A stretch of 64,000 nt of DNA from Todiramphus chloris collaris (Eukaryota > Chordata > Aves > Coraciiformes > Alcedinidae). The position numbers and the translations under genes were made by a program. The notes under the pieces are model-generated. The model searched no databases. It saw only the letters and a list, made by a program, of their open reading frames with translations, and was not told where the DNA came from. The DNA is taken from contig JANVCC010000018.1 in assembly GCA_025345505.1 (NCBI GenBank), positions 58,418,716-58,482,715 of the forward strand, in the 5' to 3' direction. Position 1 is the first letter of the stretch; every line of letters starts with the position of its first letter. Shown here piece by piece: positions 10,901 to 22,906 of this stretch.

Positions 10901-13900
10901 TATCCAGCATGGTCCAAGAGGACTTTTAGTTGAATAAACATCTTTGAAAAGGCATGAAAAATAGTGTTCACAACATTAGGTATATATGAACTGCTAGAGT
11001 TATAATATATTGAGCACCTGGTTATTGCAGTACCCAGTGGATCTTTCACATGTGTATTCAAAATACACAGGCATAATTGAAGACATAGGTACATATACTT
11101 GTGTGCTTTCTAGCTGATGAGTTCATAGTGAGCTTTTAATTATATTTGTCTTCAGTACAGTTGTGTATACCTTCATATTCCAGGTAGTGTTTATTTTCAT
11201 GAAGTCCTTGATTGAGGAACCAACCACATACAAACCCAACCATGAGATTTATTTTGTTAAATCTAAGTGGTACTCAGCACCAGTTACACTTACACTTTTT
11301 CTTTCTTATTTTTTAACTAGTAAGTCATATCTGTGAATACAAACAATTATACTAGAAAATTCTGTGTTGCAAAAATATGTAAAAACTGCAGCCTGTCCCT
11401 CTGGAATGTTCTGGAGATTAAAATTTGAGATAAAAATTATATGTCTACAGCATATTGAATTTTAATTTGAAAGTATCTTTATACTGTCTTCAGAGTAGCA
11501 AAATAATTTCACTGCAATAGGAATTCCACTCTGGAAATATTTACAATGAAGGAAAGCCCAATTTACACTCAGACTTGTGAATCGAATGGTACCACCTCTT
11601 AAAAGAAAATTAAATTTCTCTTACAGCCCCTTCTACAAAACCTTCAATTCATGATACTATCTTGTATTGAACTACTGAGATAAAGTTCCCAGATGTATGT
11701 TGCTATGAAAATAGTCCTCAAGAAAATAGGAAGATACATATTGCCTCACAAGTGAATTATAGTAACCATTTACTTTGGCTTTGGAATTAATTGCACTACT
11801 TTGTAGCATCTTAATTTAGAAGTTTTCTGTGTTTGTGGAGGTTAAGAAAATAATTTTTAAGTAAATAAATGAAGCGATATTTCTGAGGAAGGTACTGTGG
11901 AGAATTCCTTTATGGCACAAGAAGGCATACCTGCTGTATGCATTCCCCTGGCACTGTTCATCATATTGTGATTATTTGTGACCTCCTACAAACGCTGGGT
12001 TTTCTGATTTTGTTGCACTCATTCTGCACCATTAATAGTATGTTAAATATATTTCGGTGAACTTGCAGCTCCTGGATGATTTATTTCCAAATGCTTACTT
12101 GTATTTAATAGTATAAATAATATTTAATATATGAAATGTATTTAATAGTATGACAGTAAATAATGGAATTAAACAAGTCTGTTTCTTCTGTGGGTTTGTG
12201 TTTGGATGTCAGCAAATCTTGATGCCTGACAAGGCACTAGCTCTGGTTTGGCTTTTTATCTGTGTTTGGCACATTTGTAAAGGGGTTCTTGTTGACTGCT
12301 TCTCTGGTAGGTAGTAAAGCACAGGTTCATGTAGTCGGCTTTCTTGCAGTCTTGAATTTAAGATTATTCTGTCTGGTGCCTGTTTTCAGAAAATGTTCAT
12401 TATGTACTTAGTATCTCTGAGATTTACTAAGAATTGACCAAGGTGTTTTCAAGTTTTTAAAAGCAGAAGGAAATAAATACACACATAATTTCAGCAAGTT
12501 CATATAAGCTTCATTTCTATAAGAAACCAGCCTGGAAATATCTTTGGAAAGCAGAGTTTGAAAAGGAACTTCCTAGGGGCTGACTTTAAGATGCAAATAT
12601 ACTCACCCTTCTTTGAGAAGTTCTCTTATTTCCACCTCTCTTGCCCTGTTTTTCTCAATAGGGGGTCAGTGTTTCCTCTTTGCAGATGTTTGGCCTGGCA
12701 AAGCTGAGGGAGCAGCCACAGGCAGCAGGCAAAGAACAGCTCTTGTAGCTGAGTAAGAAGTAATGGAAAAACAGTAACCAAAGAATACAGATGTTTTCAG
12801 TGGGATGATGAGCAGCTGCATGTGTGTCTGTATAGTACAGAAGTTGGAGTGGGGTGGAGATGAAGGCTGGGCAGAGAAAAAGGAGTAGATGTTGTTTCAG
12901 ACAGCTCTTGAAAATGTCCTGGATAATCAGTAAGGCTTTGTAGGGGATGCAGCTATCTATGTGTTCTTCACTCTTCCCGTCTTCTGCCATGGACCCATCC
13001 ACTGCCTTCATCTGGATACATTCCAGTTTCAGTTATGAAGTCAGGTGTGTTTTGTTTTACCTAATGTGTAGTTAGGCTACTCTTGAGCCTTCATTGCAAA
13101 ATTCATGTCAGTAGTCCTGCCATCTCCAAGTCAGGAAATAGATCCTCTCATTTTATGATGATACAACATCCTTTTTGTGGGAATCTTGGTGTGTTAATAG
13201 CATTGTTAATAAGAGAAGTCATCATGCTTGGTGATTTTTATGATGCATTAATAAAAAAATCAAATATCTTATTTTTCTCAGTGGAGTACTACAAACAAAG
13301 GACTCCATAAAGAACAAAGAGTGTGAAGAAGAGGAGACAGAAAATAAACTGCTCATTTCAAGTGAAATTAAAGGTAAATTGGCAGTACTTCATTTGTTTC
13401 ATATTAAAATCTGCAGAACTAAAGAAGTGTGATATTGCTAGAAATGCTTCGTGAAACTGTATGGCAACTTATTTTTCACATTCACTACTTGTGTCCAAAA
13501 ATTTCTTGACAGCAACACTTTTAACACTTTTCTTTATCTTGGAATCGTGAAAGACTTTGCTCAGAACTTCGTTGCAATTGTGAAGATGAGTGCAAAATGA
13601 ACACTGGTATAAAAGGTTTCATTTCAAGAATATTTTTCCACTGACATTTAAAAATAGGAAATTAAACCAGTCTGAGTTGTAAAGGTATAATGTTCACTTA
13701 CTGCTTCAAAAGTGTATTGAAATTGAATTGGTTTTTTACTTCTCTGAAAAATTGGATGCAGCCCAGTGGAGGGCCACCAAGATGATTAGGTGATGGAAGG
13801 ACTTGATCTATGAGGAAAGGTTGAAAGAATTTGGGAAGGGAAGGCTTGGAGGAATCTAGTCACAGTTCTCCAGCAACTAAAAGGTAATTTTAGTTTAGAA

Positions 13901-16900
13901 GGTGGAAGTACCTTCTCCTCCAGGATGTGCAGTGGTGAGGAAAAAGGGAATGGAATTGCTTCAGCGGAAGTTCTGTCTGAATGTAAGGAAGAAACTTCTC
14001 ACCATAAGAACAATCAGAATAGGCTGCCCAGAAAAGAGGTGGAATCTCTCTTGCTGGAAGGATTTAGGACTTGGCTTGACAGGGCCCTGGATAATTTAGT
14101 CTAATGTCCTACTCTTAACAAAACGTTGCATCACATGGTCTCCAACAGTCCCTTCCAACATAGAATTTTCTTTGGTTCAGTGATTCTGTGTGGTTGTATG
14201 TACTGCTGTGTCAAAACTCTTGCCTTTTCACTGATCCAGTTGGACAGATTGAGGCAGCTGTTCATTATTAATTTTTATCCTCATTGTTTAGAAAGAATAC
14301 AGCACAAATCCAGAACATCATGGTCTTACACTTGATGATTGCTTTGAGTGTTTTGAAATTTAGTATGTCAAGCTAGTTACTGGACTGAGTCGGTGCATTG
14401 TTTCAGTGCAGCTTTTGCTGCAGTAATTTTATTAACTCAGGCAAGCCCAATGAGAAGCTAAATTTCTTAATTTCCTCATTTAATTCCTTAACTTTTTAGA
14501 TCTTTTTTTCTTCAGCAGTTTGTTGTGCAACACAAAATTTGCCAGGCTCTTGTCAAAAACAATTAAGACTTGAGTAGCTTCTTTAAAGACTACATTTTTT
14601 TTTACCTTTTAAGTGAGCTCATCCTTGTAAAACCCTGGAAATTCTTTGAGATGAGTAGAGCATTGTGTAAAGACAAAATTAAGGTAATATTTTATTTTTA
14701 ATTCATCTCTGAAAGATCTATTTTATTTTAAAACATCATTTGTCTCCCAGCTCTTTTCAGATAGATCTAAGAGGTTCTCTGAAGAGCATGTGAATAATGA
14801 AAGATTCCATCTATTACATGAGCTGTCCAAAAGGTGTAAAAAATCCAGGTTGTTTTGAAACATGATGTGGTCCAGAATTCTGGAGAAAATGAAGCATTGA
14901 AGGAAGGATAAATGTTAAAGTAAATGAAACAAAGAGAGGTTTTTGTCATTTGAAATACTTTGTTCCAACAGAATAGAAATATAGTTTGGATTTTGACTTT
15001 GCATTATATAACACAATACCAAAAAAAAAAAGTAAATCAAGTAATTTGTAGCATTTTAAATTGTATGCAATTCTTTTTTTTATTCTAAGAAAACCGGTCT
15101 GATTTTGTAAAGCATTTTGAGTTTGGAAAAACTGTCTATTTGTCTAAAGCTTCACAACAAGCTCTGCTTGCTAGGATACATTTCTGTGTAGGGTCTTGCA
15201 TAATTAGATGTATAAAACTAGAACACTTTCTTATGTTACTGTTTAACAAAGTTGTGCTTTTTACCTACTTTATATACACATAATTTTTTGCTATTATCTG
15301 TTTAAATGTGCCAAAATACTTAATCTTTAGGATGAAAATGAATTATTGACTACTTGCTGTCGTAGTCATGGAAAGCTCAAGCTAAAATAATTGCAGTTGT
15401 GCAGACTTTTGTGGACTGTGGCTGCTGGTACCTGTGCTTGTTGCCCTATTTTTTCTGCATGTCATTTACATTATTATTGTCTAACCTACTTTTTCTATAC
15501 TCCCATGACCAGTTCTCTACTGACACTTGATAAAATGTGTACTGCTATCTTCACTTTTTTTGTAAAAGGATTATTTAGAGCTAAAGAACTCCACTGAAAT
15601 CATGGCCCCTTTATACTAGCTTTTTTATGGACACAAATCCCGTGCTTAAAACACTGATACGTTCAAGGAGCTAGAACATGCAGGAGAGAATGAACAGTGT
15701 TAATGGTCTCTCGTTAATGATGGAAAGTGTTGGCCATTTAGCTTCTCTGAAATATTAGGTTACATTTTGTTGGAAGGTAGCAGCTCACTAAGAGATGAAT
15801 TGAGAAAAGTACGGTTTAAGGGTGAAGGATAACAAGGTGACATTAAGTACAAAGAAGAATGTAGAGGCAGGTGGGCTGATGCTGAAGTAACATTGAGCAG
15901 AGAAGAACAGTGCTCAGGGTTAAAAATGGGAACTTGCTGCATCTGTCTCAGCTGTCTCACATGGAGCTGGCAAGATCTTTCTTCACTTCGGTGGTTCAAG
16001 GAGCTCTTTGTAGCTCTGTGATGAAAGTAGCTAACCCACAGTGCACCTCAAGTTACCATTCTCCTAAATGTCCAAATTGAGACATAAGTAGGAGTACAGA
16101 ACATGTTTTCTTTGGCCTGCAAAACCAGATTGCCTGTCTGTGGGAAGCAGGGCTAGAAATCAAGGAATATCAGAGCATGAGGGTAGGGAGAACTTCTACA
16201 TGTCTGGTGCTACATAGATTGTGGCCGAAATAACTGTGTTTTGCACTGAACTTACCCACGCTAACATAAACTGCCTTTTGTCAGGGGTGTGTTATACCTG
16301 CTGTAGGGTTGGAGATTTTAGGGGTTTTTTTTCTTTTCCTCCATCTAGCTGGGTAAACTGTCACTTTACATGCTCCTTTTGTGCTCTTCATTTTATCTGC
16401 AAGGCCAACAGACACAGGTTGAGAGACAGAACACCACATTCCTTTCCATGTCAGTAAATAGAGCTCTTGAATATGAATGGATGGCTTACAAGGTTTAGAT
16501 TATGCAGTGTCACATTAGTGAACTTACTTTCTGCAGCCTCCTTCTTAACCAGCTGACCTGTGTTTGCTTGAAGTTTGCAAAACACCATGGCATGGACAAA
16601 TGCCCAGCACAGGTTTTTCAGCTGGAACTGTTAGGATTTGACACGGCTGTAAACTATTGAAAATAGAGACATGGGATAGATAGGTAACCGTAGCTCTTAT
16701 TGCTGCTACTCACTATGCATGTATCTATATGCTCTTACGTATACATCAGTTTAAACTTGTGAAAATGGAGTGTAATTTGCTTGGAAGTGTCTTCATGCAG
16801 TACTGTCATCTGCTATTTATGTTACAGTATCAAAGATTATAGATTTTGCAAATGGCAAACAAAAAAAAAATACCTGAATACTTATATTTTGAACTCTTAA

Positions 16901-19900
16901 GAGACCTTTTTTAGAAAGGAAAAAAAAATCAAAGGATAAGGATGGGGAGGGGATTCAAGGGAACAGGGGAAAAGATACTATTTGGTAATATAGGCTTTAC
17001 ATTCAGCATGTTTGTTGACTTACAAGACTCTTTCTCAGTGAGATTTTTAGTAGTAGTAGAAGCTCTTGTGGAACATTTGAAGAACAGTGAAGTATAAACA
17101 GACATTTAGGGAACTCACTTCCAAGAGTAAGAATATGATGCTAGGAAAAAACTGAAGAGTCTAATTTAATTAGTGGTCTGACAATATGGATGCAGTAGCT
17201 TAAGAATCAACTTCTGAATAATCGGTATTGATATAAAATAAGTCTTGAAAGTAACAAAAAGTTATGGTAGAGGAGCAGAGCAACAGAAGCAAATGTAATC
17301 ATATCCTGTATTGGCTCCATTATATATTCTAGTTCAGTCCCACTGTGCTGGCAAAAATCTGTAATAGGAAATTGTGCTCTAGTTGTTGGGCACAAATCTA
17401 TGAAAACTAGAACGGTATGGATGGGAACCATGAATAATAGCAACTTGCCAAAAATGGCAATAGAATGGAGCTGCAATAGGAGTGATACAAACGAAAATAG
17501 CACAGGGGTTTGTGATTGCGTGAAACCATGTTGGTAAGGAATGTTAGGCATAGGTTCTTTGTTGTCTGTTTCATTCAGAAGTGAATTCCAAAGGTTTTCC
17601 ACAGTTATACTTGGCACTTAGGGAGCACTTAGGTCTGAGTTCATAGCAGGCATGTTGGTTTTGCATTTGCAATGAATCTGAATTGAATGTAGATGTCTTA
17701 CGCAGTTTGACATCATTCAAGGCATGCCTCTTCAACTCTTTCCTCCTACACACATCTGCAACTGCTGCTGCTTTCCAGACAGCAACAGCAGCATGTGGCT
17801 GAGCCCACCCTCCCACTGTTATATTACCTTTGAGGGTGGTGGGATGGGAGCTTATTCCTTCCATTATGGATGAGATAAAAAGGGAAATGACCTTGTAGAA
17901 AACTCTATAGCAGCACAGAGGAGTTAAATGTTATTTTCCAAATAAAACATTTGGTTAAAGTGGGAGCAGGGACTTTGCAGACATTTGTGCTTTTCCTCAG
18001 AACTGCAAAACATTTTGTTGTGGATGAGGCATAAATGTTGTGTGGGCTGGAACTGTACAACTGATTCACTTGGAATTTTGTAGCAGTGCCGGGCTGTTTT
18101 TGATGAAGTTTTAACAGTTCAACCCTGGAATTAAGTTAGTTTCTGTACTGCTGTACAATTACTCAACGTGGGTGTGATTTATTGTATAAAAATATTTAAA
18201 ATTATTTGCCCTATGGTGTGGTATGCCACCAGTTATGTTTGCATAGAATTGTGTTCTGTTGGGAGGAGACTTTCCTCTTGTAAGAGTAGTTACATTTATG
18301 TAGAGGCAATATAATCACAGTAATACTAGTGAAAGAACTGTTGTGGTACTCCTCTAATTATGGTATAAGCAAAACTGTACAGCTTGTGTAGGGAGGCCCA
18401 TATATATAATACATATACTGTGACTGATGTCATCACTGGCTGAGGGATTTAATGTTTGTCTGTTGCTTCCTGTTAAAGATGTTGAAGAGCCCAACACGCA
18501 GAAGCTTCTTTCTCAACCAGTTATCGTGTCTTCCAAGTTGCAAATCCCTGGCCTACCCTTGCGCTGGGAACAGCAGAGCAAGCTCCTTCCAAGTGTAGCT
18601 GGGATCCCAGCCAGTAAAGTTTCTAAGTGGAGTACAGATGAGGTAGGTTTCCCCTGTGTCTTTTATCTCCCTGCTCCTGAAGTCTTGGTTGATTCAGAGC
18701 TTCAGATGAGACCCATAGATTGACAATAATACATTAGAGGATTAAGGTCAGACAGACCTAATGTACAGATCCCCTAAATACCCATTAATCTGCCATTCAG
18801 CCACGGAATCATTCATTCCTATATATGTAGATAGATATAGATAAATGTGTGTGTGTGTGTGTGTGTATTCAGTGGGGTTAAAAAGGGAATGAAAAAGGCA
18901 AAATGTATGGCCCAGCAGATCAGGTGCTCAAGATCTACACTAACAACATTTAGCACCCACACAAACATTCTGGAGGAACAGTTTCAGGGTCATCATGGAC
19001 CAAGGAGCCATTCCTGGTGCACAGTTTGGATGCATCGGTCTGTTTCGGAGGCTGACAGTATAGTGCAGATGGGAAGAGTATGGATTTGGTCAGGCCATGA
19101 CAGCTGATTTCAAGATTAGAACCCTATCATTGCTCAGTGCATGGACAAACAGGGTCTAGTGCCTGCTTTACTTTCTGAAGTACCTCTAATCAGCGAAAAA
19201 AACCTCATGAACTATGCAGAAGGATTTGCTAATCTATTTGCTGTAAAGATTTAATGAAGAGGAAGGCAGCAACCATTTTGGTTTGCACAAAGTGATTCAC
19301 CAAGAGAAGACTTATGGTTCTGCATCTGCACAGATAGAATAACCTGAGTAATTTTGAGGGACTAGCCATATCCCACTCTAAGATGTTCTGTGGACAGGAG
19401 TGGCAATGTGTTCTTTCAGTTCACAGATTTTATGAATCCTGTCCTTAAACACCCAGCTGCATGACTCCACTCACAGAAGGTGGAACACCTAATGCAAGGC
19501 TATAAAAATAATAGCTAAAAAGCCTCACTTTAATGATGTCAACCTTTAAGACCATTCTGAGAAAACACCAGTCTTAATACATCTTTTGTTGTATACTTTG
19601 GTGGCAGGTCTCTGAATTTGTACGGAGTTTACCTGGATGTGAAGAACATGGCAAGGTGTTTAAAGATGAGGTGGGTGAATTTTATTACAAAAAGACACAG
19701 AGTACAAAGCTTGGTGGAAAGATTAATTTTATGTCATCATTAAAAGTACATACAAAGTAGTAGGATGAAGTGCATGTTTAAAGTCGGACACAAATGTATG
19801 AAAGATTAGGTTGGTTTGCAGGTCGTGGAGTGGGAAAGAAGTAAAGAAGATAAAACTAGCTAAGTGTCAGCCAGGTCTCTCATGCTTCTGTAGCTTTCTT

Positions 19901-22154
19901 ACTGCAACTGAAATTACTTAGAACTAATGGTAGAAGAGGAGGAGCTTTGTGCCTTGCTACTGTTCTCTCTTCTAGGGTTTGAGGAGATTTATGTTATTGT
20001 AGTTCTGCAGGACGTTCTAAGTAGCATAAAGCAGAACAGAGGTTCAAGATAACCACCTCTTAAAACTCTGTATCTTGTCTGATCACACTTAAACTTTTCG
20101 TGATCTTCCTCCTGATGTAGCCAGTTTACAAATGTGATTTGAGCAAGCAGGAAGTGAGAAAATCTGAAGGCTTCTGATGAGGTTCAGAGGAGTTCATATT
20201 CACGTGGTGAGCATGCCAGGCATGCATTGCTGGTATCTGAGAAGATCGTTGTGCCAAAGTTGCCATTAGGAAGTGATAGGGCTTTTAGGTACAATAGGCC
20301 TTTGTAAGCTAGGTTGGCTTTTTCTTTTCTGCTCAGAGGTGTGTTCCTCTCATTCATGCTTAGTTTCAAGAAGACTGTTTGATCACAAATTGCCAGAGTG
20401 AATAGTTCAGGTGCTTATCCCAGCCAGACCACCTGAATGGGCAGAGTCTGATACAGGCATATCCCAAGTCAGCTAGCCTTTCAAGTGAAGAATAATTGTG
20501 GTACTTAGACTTGAGAAGTTACCTCCTGAGGCTGAGGAGAATGCATACAGATCCTTCTGCTAATCTCCTGCCACAGGGTTTCAGGCTGTGCTGTGGATTG
20601 TAATGACTACTACAGCAGCGTATCAAAGGAGTGACAGGCTGCATCTCTGGGCATTTTACACTTGCTTAAATCTTAGGCAGTTTACAGCAGGTACGGAGGC
20701 CTAGATCATCCCCTGTGTCACTTAGGGTGTCTCACCATGGAATTTAAGCTTAGTAAAAGCTGGAGTATTGCTAATCAGCTCAGCATGTGAGAAGCGCCAC
20801 AGAGACGGATGAATCCTAAACACTTTCATTCTCAGAGGCGTAACTACTTCCCCTCTGTAGGATTCATCCTCTCAGGCTTTGTCTGCAAGTAGTAAATTAA
20901 ACATCTCTCAGTGAGGCCAACTGGCATGGACTGGCTGGCATCAGTAGGTAGAAGGTGCTGCTTCAAACTTCTGCTGTGGAAATGAACCTTCATCCTGCTT
21001 GTATTAAGATGCTGCAAAAGCCGGGCGCTCCCGTGTAGTGTGTGATGCTGTTCTGACTGCAGTGCTCCTCAGCTTACAGTGCTGGGGTGTATACCTTGCA
21101 GGCTTCCTTTGCCATCTGTCTGCTTCAGAAAGCTTGTCCCCTAGTCCTGCAGAAACTTAAGTACATAGGTTTTATCTCAATTTGGTATCTTTAGGCCTAA
21201 GCAATGTTCCTGATGTAGCAACATTTGTTTTTTACACCTAGTTGTCCTACTTATGTAACAGTGAAAACTTGCTATAGATACCTAAGTGACCTGAATTTTA
21301 CACAAATGTTGCCCCATTGAAGCCCCTGGAAGTGAGGGCCTTGTGGCTTTTCATGTTCTCATTTAGCACTCCCGCTGACAGTGTAATTTGCTTACAGGAG
21401 AATATTCACTTGTAACATTAATAAAAATAGCAACACCACAAGGCTGGCAGAAAAAAATACTAATACTTTTGAAAAAGTTGTGTGTCAAAGAGGCAGTTTT
21501 ATGGAGCCTGGTCGCTGTTTACATCTGGGACCAAATCTGTTTTAATTTGCTGTTTAATGAACAGAAAGGGGTGGCCTGAGGGGGATTCCAGTTCTGAAGC
21601 TGGGGAGTGAAATTCCAGAAGCTTTCTTAGAGAGGCTTGCATAAAAGGAGTAGCAAAAACGTTGAAAAGCGTTACTGTGCTCCAGTACAGTTGAATTCTA
21701 CTTCCATTTACCCATTTTACTTTTCAATAGCTTTTACTTTATACTGTCAGTATGAAAATAAGAACTTGTTAGCTAAAAATCAGTCAGACAGTTGTTTTCA
21801 AGCAGAAAGAATATCCCATTCTTTGGACTAGCTGATCAGTCTAAAAGATTGCAATTAAAGCTATCCTGAAAACATTTGAAAGTGTTTGTATTCAGTGATT
21901 CCTTTACACTGTCTGAAATTGCTGGGAATTTTTGTTTCATGTTTTCTGAAACATCTATACTGCTGCATTGTGAGATCTATTAATATCTTTGTGTGTTTTT
22001 TCTTTTAAAGCAAATTGATGGAGAAGCATTTCTGCTAATGACCCAATCAGACATAGTCAAAATAATGAGCATTAAACTGGGACCGGCCCTAAAAATCTTT
22101 AATTCCATTCTGATGTTCAAAGCTGCAGAGAAAAACTCACACAATGAACTTTGA
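7761..22154 (+). CDS. L3MBTL3: L3MBTL3, 3' part of gene (six spliced coding exons, zinc finger end to SAM domain)
   Basis: Join of 7761-7907, 9262-9426, 13282-13373, 18479-18642, 19608-19670 and 22011-22154. Intron phases match at every junction (2, 2, 1, 0, 0), giving 257 codons and a TGA stop. The family is a nuclear Polycomb-like repressor: three MBT repeats read methyl-lysine, followed by a CCHHC-type finger and a C-terminal SAM domain. It is known to bind RBPJ and to recruit the demethylase KDM1A to Notch targets. Here I see the last Cys of the finger (SCPYSEMNLNK), a charged variable linker, the conserved block LPLRWEQQSKLLPSVAGIP, and a full SAM domain (SKWSTDE, LPGCEEHGKVFKDE, QIDGEAFLLM, IMSIKLGPALKIF) ending NSHNEL. 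The MBT exons must lie left of the window. The SAM domain and C-terminus match my memory of human L3MBTL3 almost residue for residue; L3MBTL1 and L3MBTL4 fit less well. The gene faces SAMD3 tail to tail. Confidence 0.95.
7908..9261 (+). other. L3MBTL3: L3MBTL3 intron
   Basis: No other feature seen. Bounded by GTAATT and TTTTAAACAG. Confidence 0.75.
9262..9426 (+). CDS. L3MBTL3: L3MBTL3 linker exon (165 bp, symmetrical phase)
   Basis: The acceptor TTTTAAACAG ends at 9261 and the donor is GG|GTAACT at 9427. Only the frame set by the neighbouring exons is open across it. The product is basic and Ser-rich, with a Cys-Pro-Ser-Pro-Gly-His motif near its start and a Lys/Asp/Glu-rich end (KKPLLCDVKEKKAHG). 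Its length is a multiple of three and both ends are phase 2, so skipping would keep the frame. I do not recall a matching exon in mammalian L3MBTL3, so its status rests on splice sites and frame. Confidence 0.7.
9427..13281 (+). other. L3MBTL3: L3MBTL3 intron
   Basis: No repeat family recognised. A purine-rich GAGAGGAG tract lies at about 9632-9664. A 118-codon antisense frame at 12655-13011 has no recognisable content. Confidence 0.7.
13282..13373 (+). CDS. L3MBTL3: L3MBTL3 linker exon, acidic
   Basis: The acceptor TTTTTCTCAG ends at 13281 and the donor is AAAG|GTAAAT at 13374. It enters at phase 2 and leaves at phase 1, fitting both neighbours. It encodes a highly charged stretch containing KNKECEEEETENK, probably disordered. 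The acidic character resembles the linker between zinc finger and SAM domain in human L3MBTL3 as I remember it, although the sequence itself is divergent. Confidence 0.75.
13374..18478 (+). other. L3MBTL3: L3MBTL3 intron
   Basis: Contains a CR1 3' end at 13754-14190. A 136-codon antisense frame at 17207-17617 shows no family motif. Nothing else supported. Confidence 0.7.
13754..14190 (+). mobile_element. CR1 LINE 3' fragment, plus strand
   Basis: 5'-truncated CR1 3' tail. Typical blocks in order: 'CCCAGTGGAGGGCCACCAAG', 'GTCTGAATGTAAGGAAGAAA', 'AGGCTGCCCAGAAAAGAGGT', then 'CAGTCCCTTCCAACATAGAA' and the terminal ATTCTGTG at 14183-14190. Diverged, with a small internal loss near 13880, so it looks old. 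It lies in the sense direction in an L3MBTL3 intron. Confidence 0.85.
18479..18642 (+). CDS. L3MBTL3: L3MBTL3 coding exon: pre-SAM conserved block and SAM helix 1
   Basis: The acceptor ends TTAAAG at 18478 and the donor is GAG|GTAGGT at 18643. After a variable start (VEEPNTQKLLSQPVIVSSK) comes a block that is nearly invariant in vertebrate L3MBTL3 as I remember it: LPLRWEQQSKLLPSVAGIP, then ASKVSKWSTDE. The Trp in the last motif begins the first helix of the SAM domain. Open reading continues into the intron, but the donor is clear and the next exon continues the domain. Confidence 0.93.
18643..19607 (+). other. L3MBTL3: L3MBTL3 intron
   Basis: Contains the (TG)n run at 18846-18866. No gene seen. 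Confidence 0.75.
18846..18866. repeat. (TG)n microsatellite
   Basis: 21 bases, ten and a half TG units, likely polymorphic. Confidence 0.95.
19608..19670 (+). CDS. L3MBTL3: L3MBTL3 coding exon: SAM domain, middle part
   Basis: A 63-bp exon of exactly 21 codons, phase 0 at both ends. The acceptor GGTGGCAG ends at 19607 and the donor is GAG|GTGGGT at 19671. It encodes VSEFVRSLPGCEEH followed by GKVFKDE, the second and third helices of the SAM fold. Skipping it would keep the frame but destroy the domain. Confidence 0.93.
19671..22010 (+). other. L3MBTL3: L3MBTL3 last intron
   Basis: Contains copy A (21691-21780) of the repeat that also lies in the 3' UTR. No other gene seen. Confidence 0.75.
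21691..21780 (+). repeat. Local direct repeat, copy A (last intron of L3MBTL3)
   Basis: Starts TTGAATTCTACTTCCATTTA and runs through 'CCCATTTTACTTTTCA' and 'AGCTTTTACTT' to 'GTTAGCTAAAAAT'. The same ordered blocks occur at 22517-22600 with small indels. At the place of copy B's AATAAA this copy reads AAATAAG. Confidence 0.8.
22011..22154 (+). CDS. L3MBTL3: L3MBTL3 terminal coding exon: SAM domain end and stop
   Basis: The acceptor TTTTCTTTTAAAG ends at 22010 and the TGA stop is at 22152-22154. It encodes QIDGEAFLLMTQSDIVKIM, then SIKLGPALKIFNSILMF, ending KAAEKNSHNEL. The long last helix carries the SAM self-association and partner-binding surface. The family C-terminus is reached without truncation. 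Confidence 0.95.
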   Translation, partial: QIDGEAFLLMTQSDIVKIMSIKLGPALKIFNSILMFKAAEKNSHNEL

Positions 22155-22516
22155 AGATAATGGAAAATGAGTAGGAGCCAGCTTTCTCCACGGGAGCTCA
22201 TGTTTTATTCAAAGCACAAAGACTCAGCTAGAACTGTTGAGTAAGGACTCTCAGAAAGGAAGAAATTTAGGTTCAGCACTGGTCGACTATTTATATTCTC
22301 CTAGAGCCAGTACACATCTGAATCCTTCTGGGAAGTGTTCAAGCTTTTGAGAAGGTACTGTGGAACAACAGAGTCAGCTAGTCTTATTTACCAAACTAAT
22401 GGCGCTAATTCTCCACGGAGGGTTAGGATCCCTAACTTTCTCTGGACATCAAGAAAACCTTCATTAATTATTTATGCTGTATTATATAAGGGAACGTTAA
22501 TATTTTCTAAGAATTC

Positions 22517-22600
22517 TTGAATTCTACTTCATGTACCCATTTTACTTTTCAGAAGCTTTTACTTCTACTATCAAAATAAAAACTGATTAGCCAAAAATTA
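22517..22600 (+). repeat. Local direct repeat, copy B (3' UTR of L3MBTL3)
   Basis: Starts TTGAATTCTACTTCATGTA, shares 'CCCATTTTACTTTTCA', 'AGCTTTTACTT' and 'ATTAGCCAAAAAT' with copy A about 820 bases upstream, and includes AATAAA at 22575-22580. Either a local duplication or two copies of an unnamed dispersed repeat. Confidence 0.8.
22575..22580 (+). promoter_or_regulatory. Candidate proximal poly(A) signal AATAAA of L3MBTL3
   Basis: AATAAA about 420 bases after the L3MBTL3 stop. It lies within copy B of the local repeat. Its use is not shown by sequence alone. Confidence 0.4.
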
Positions 22601-22900
22601 GGCTACAGGTAGCCAGATGAGACTGTTACGGCTAATGCATATTTGTGCCATAAGTTAAAAAGGAAACACTTAATGTTACATATGTGACACTTTATGCTAC
22701 AGCATATAACTTTACAGATTATAAAACTGTCTGTTTGCTTGTAACAAAACCAAACCTTGTTGGGGTTGAAATTATAACGCTTTTTTGATAACTGAATGTT
22801 TTTACTTTTGCACGATTACAAAAATGTTATGTGAGTTTTTCCACCAGCATCTTTAATGTATTTTACCAAAAGATCAGTATAGAGAAGGCTGCAACTGAAA

Positions 22901-22906
22901 AATAAA
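22901..22906 (+). promoter_or_regulatory. Candidate distal poly(A) signal AATAAA of L3MBTL3
   Basis: AATAAA about 750 bases after the stop, followed by T-rich sequence. It is the last good plus-strand signal before a long stretch with no coding content, so it is the more likely main 3' end. Confidence 0.5.

Noticed and set aside
12655-13011. 118-codon minus-strand frame in an L3MBTL3 intron
   Set aside because: No motif, no splice context, skewed toward His, Leu and Cys; likely chance.
21980-22201. Minus-strand frame over the terminal L3MBTL3 exon
   Set aside because: Antisense shadow of a strongly conserved coding exon.
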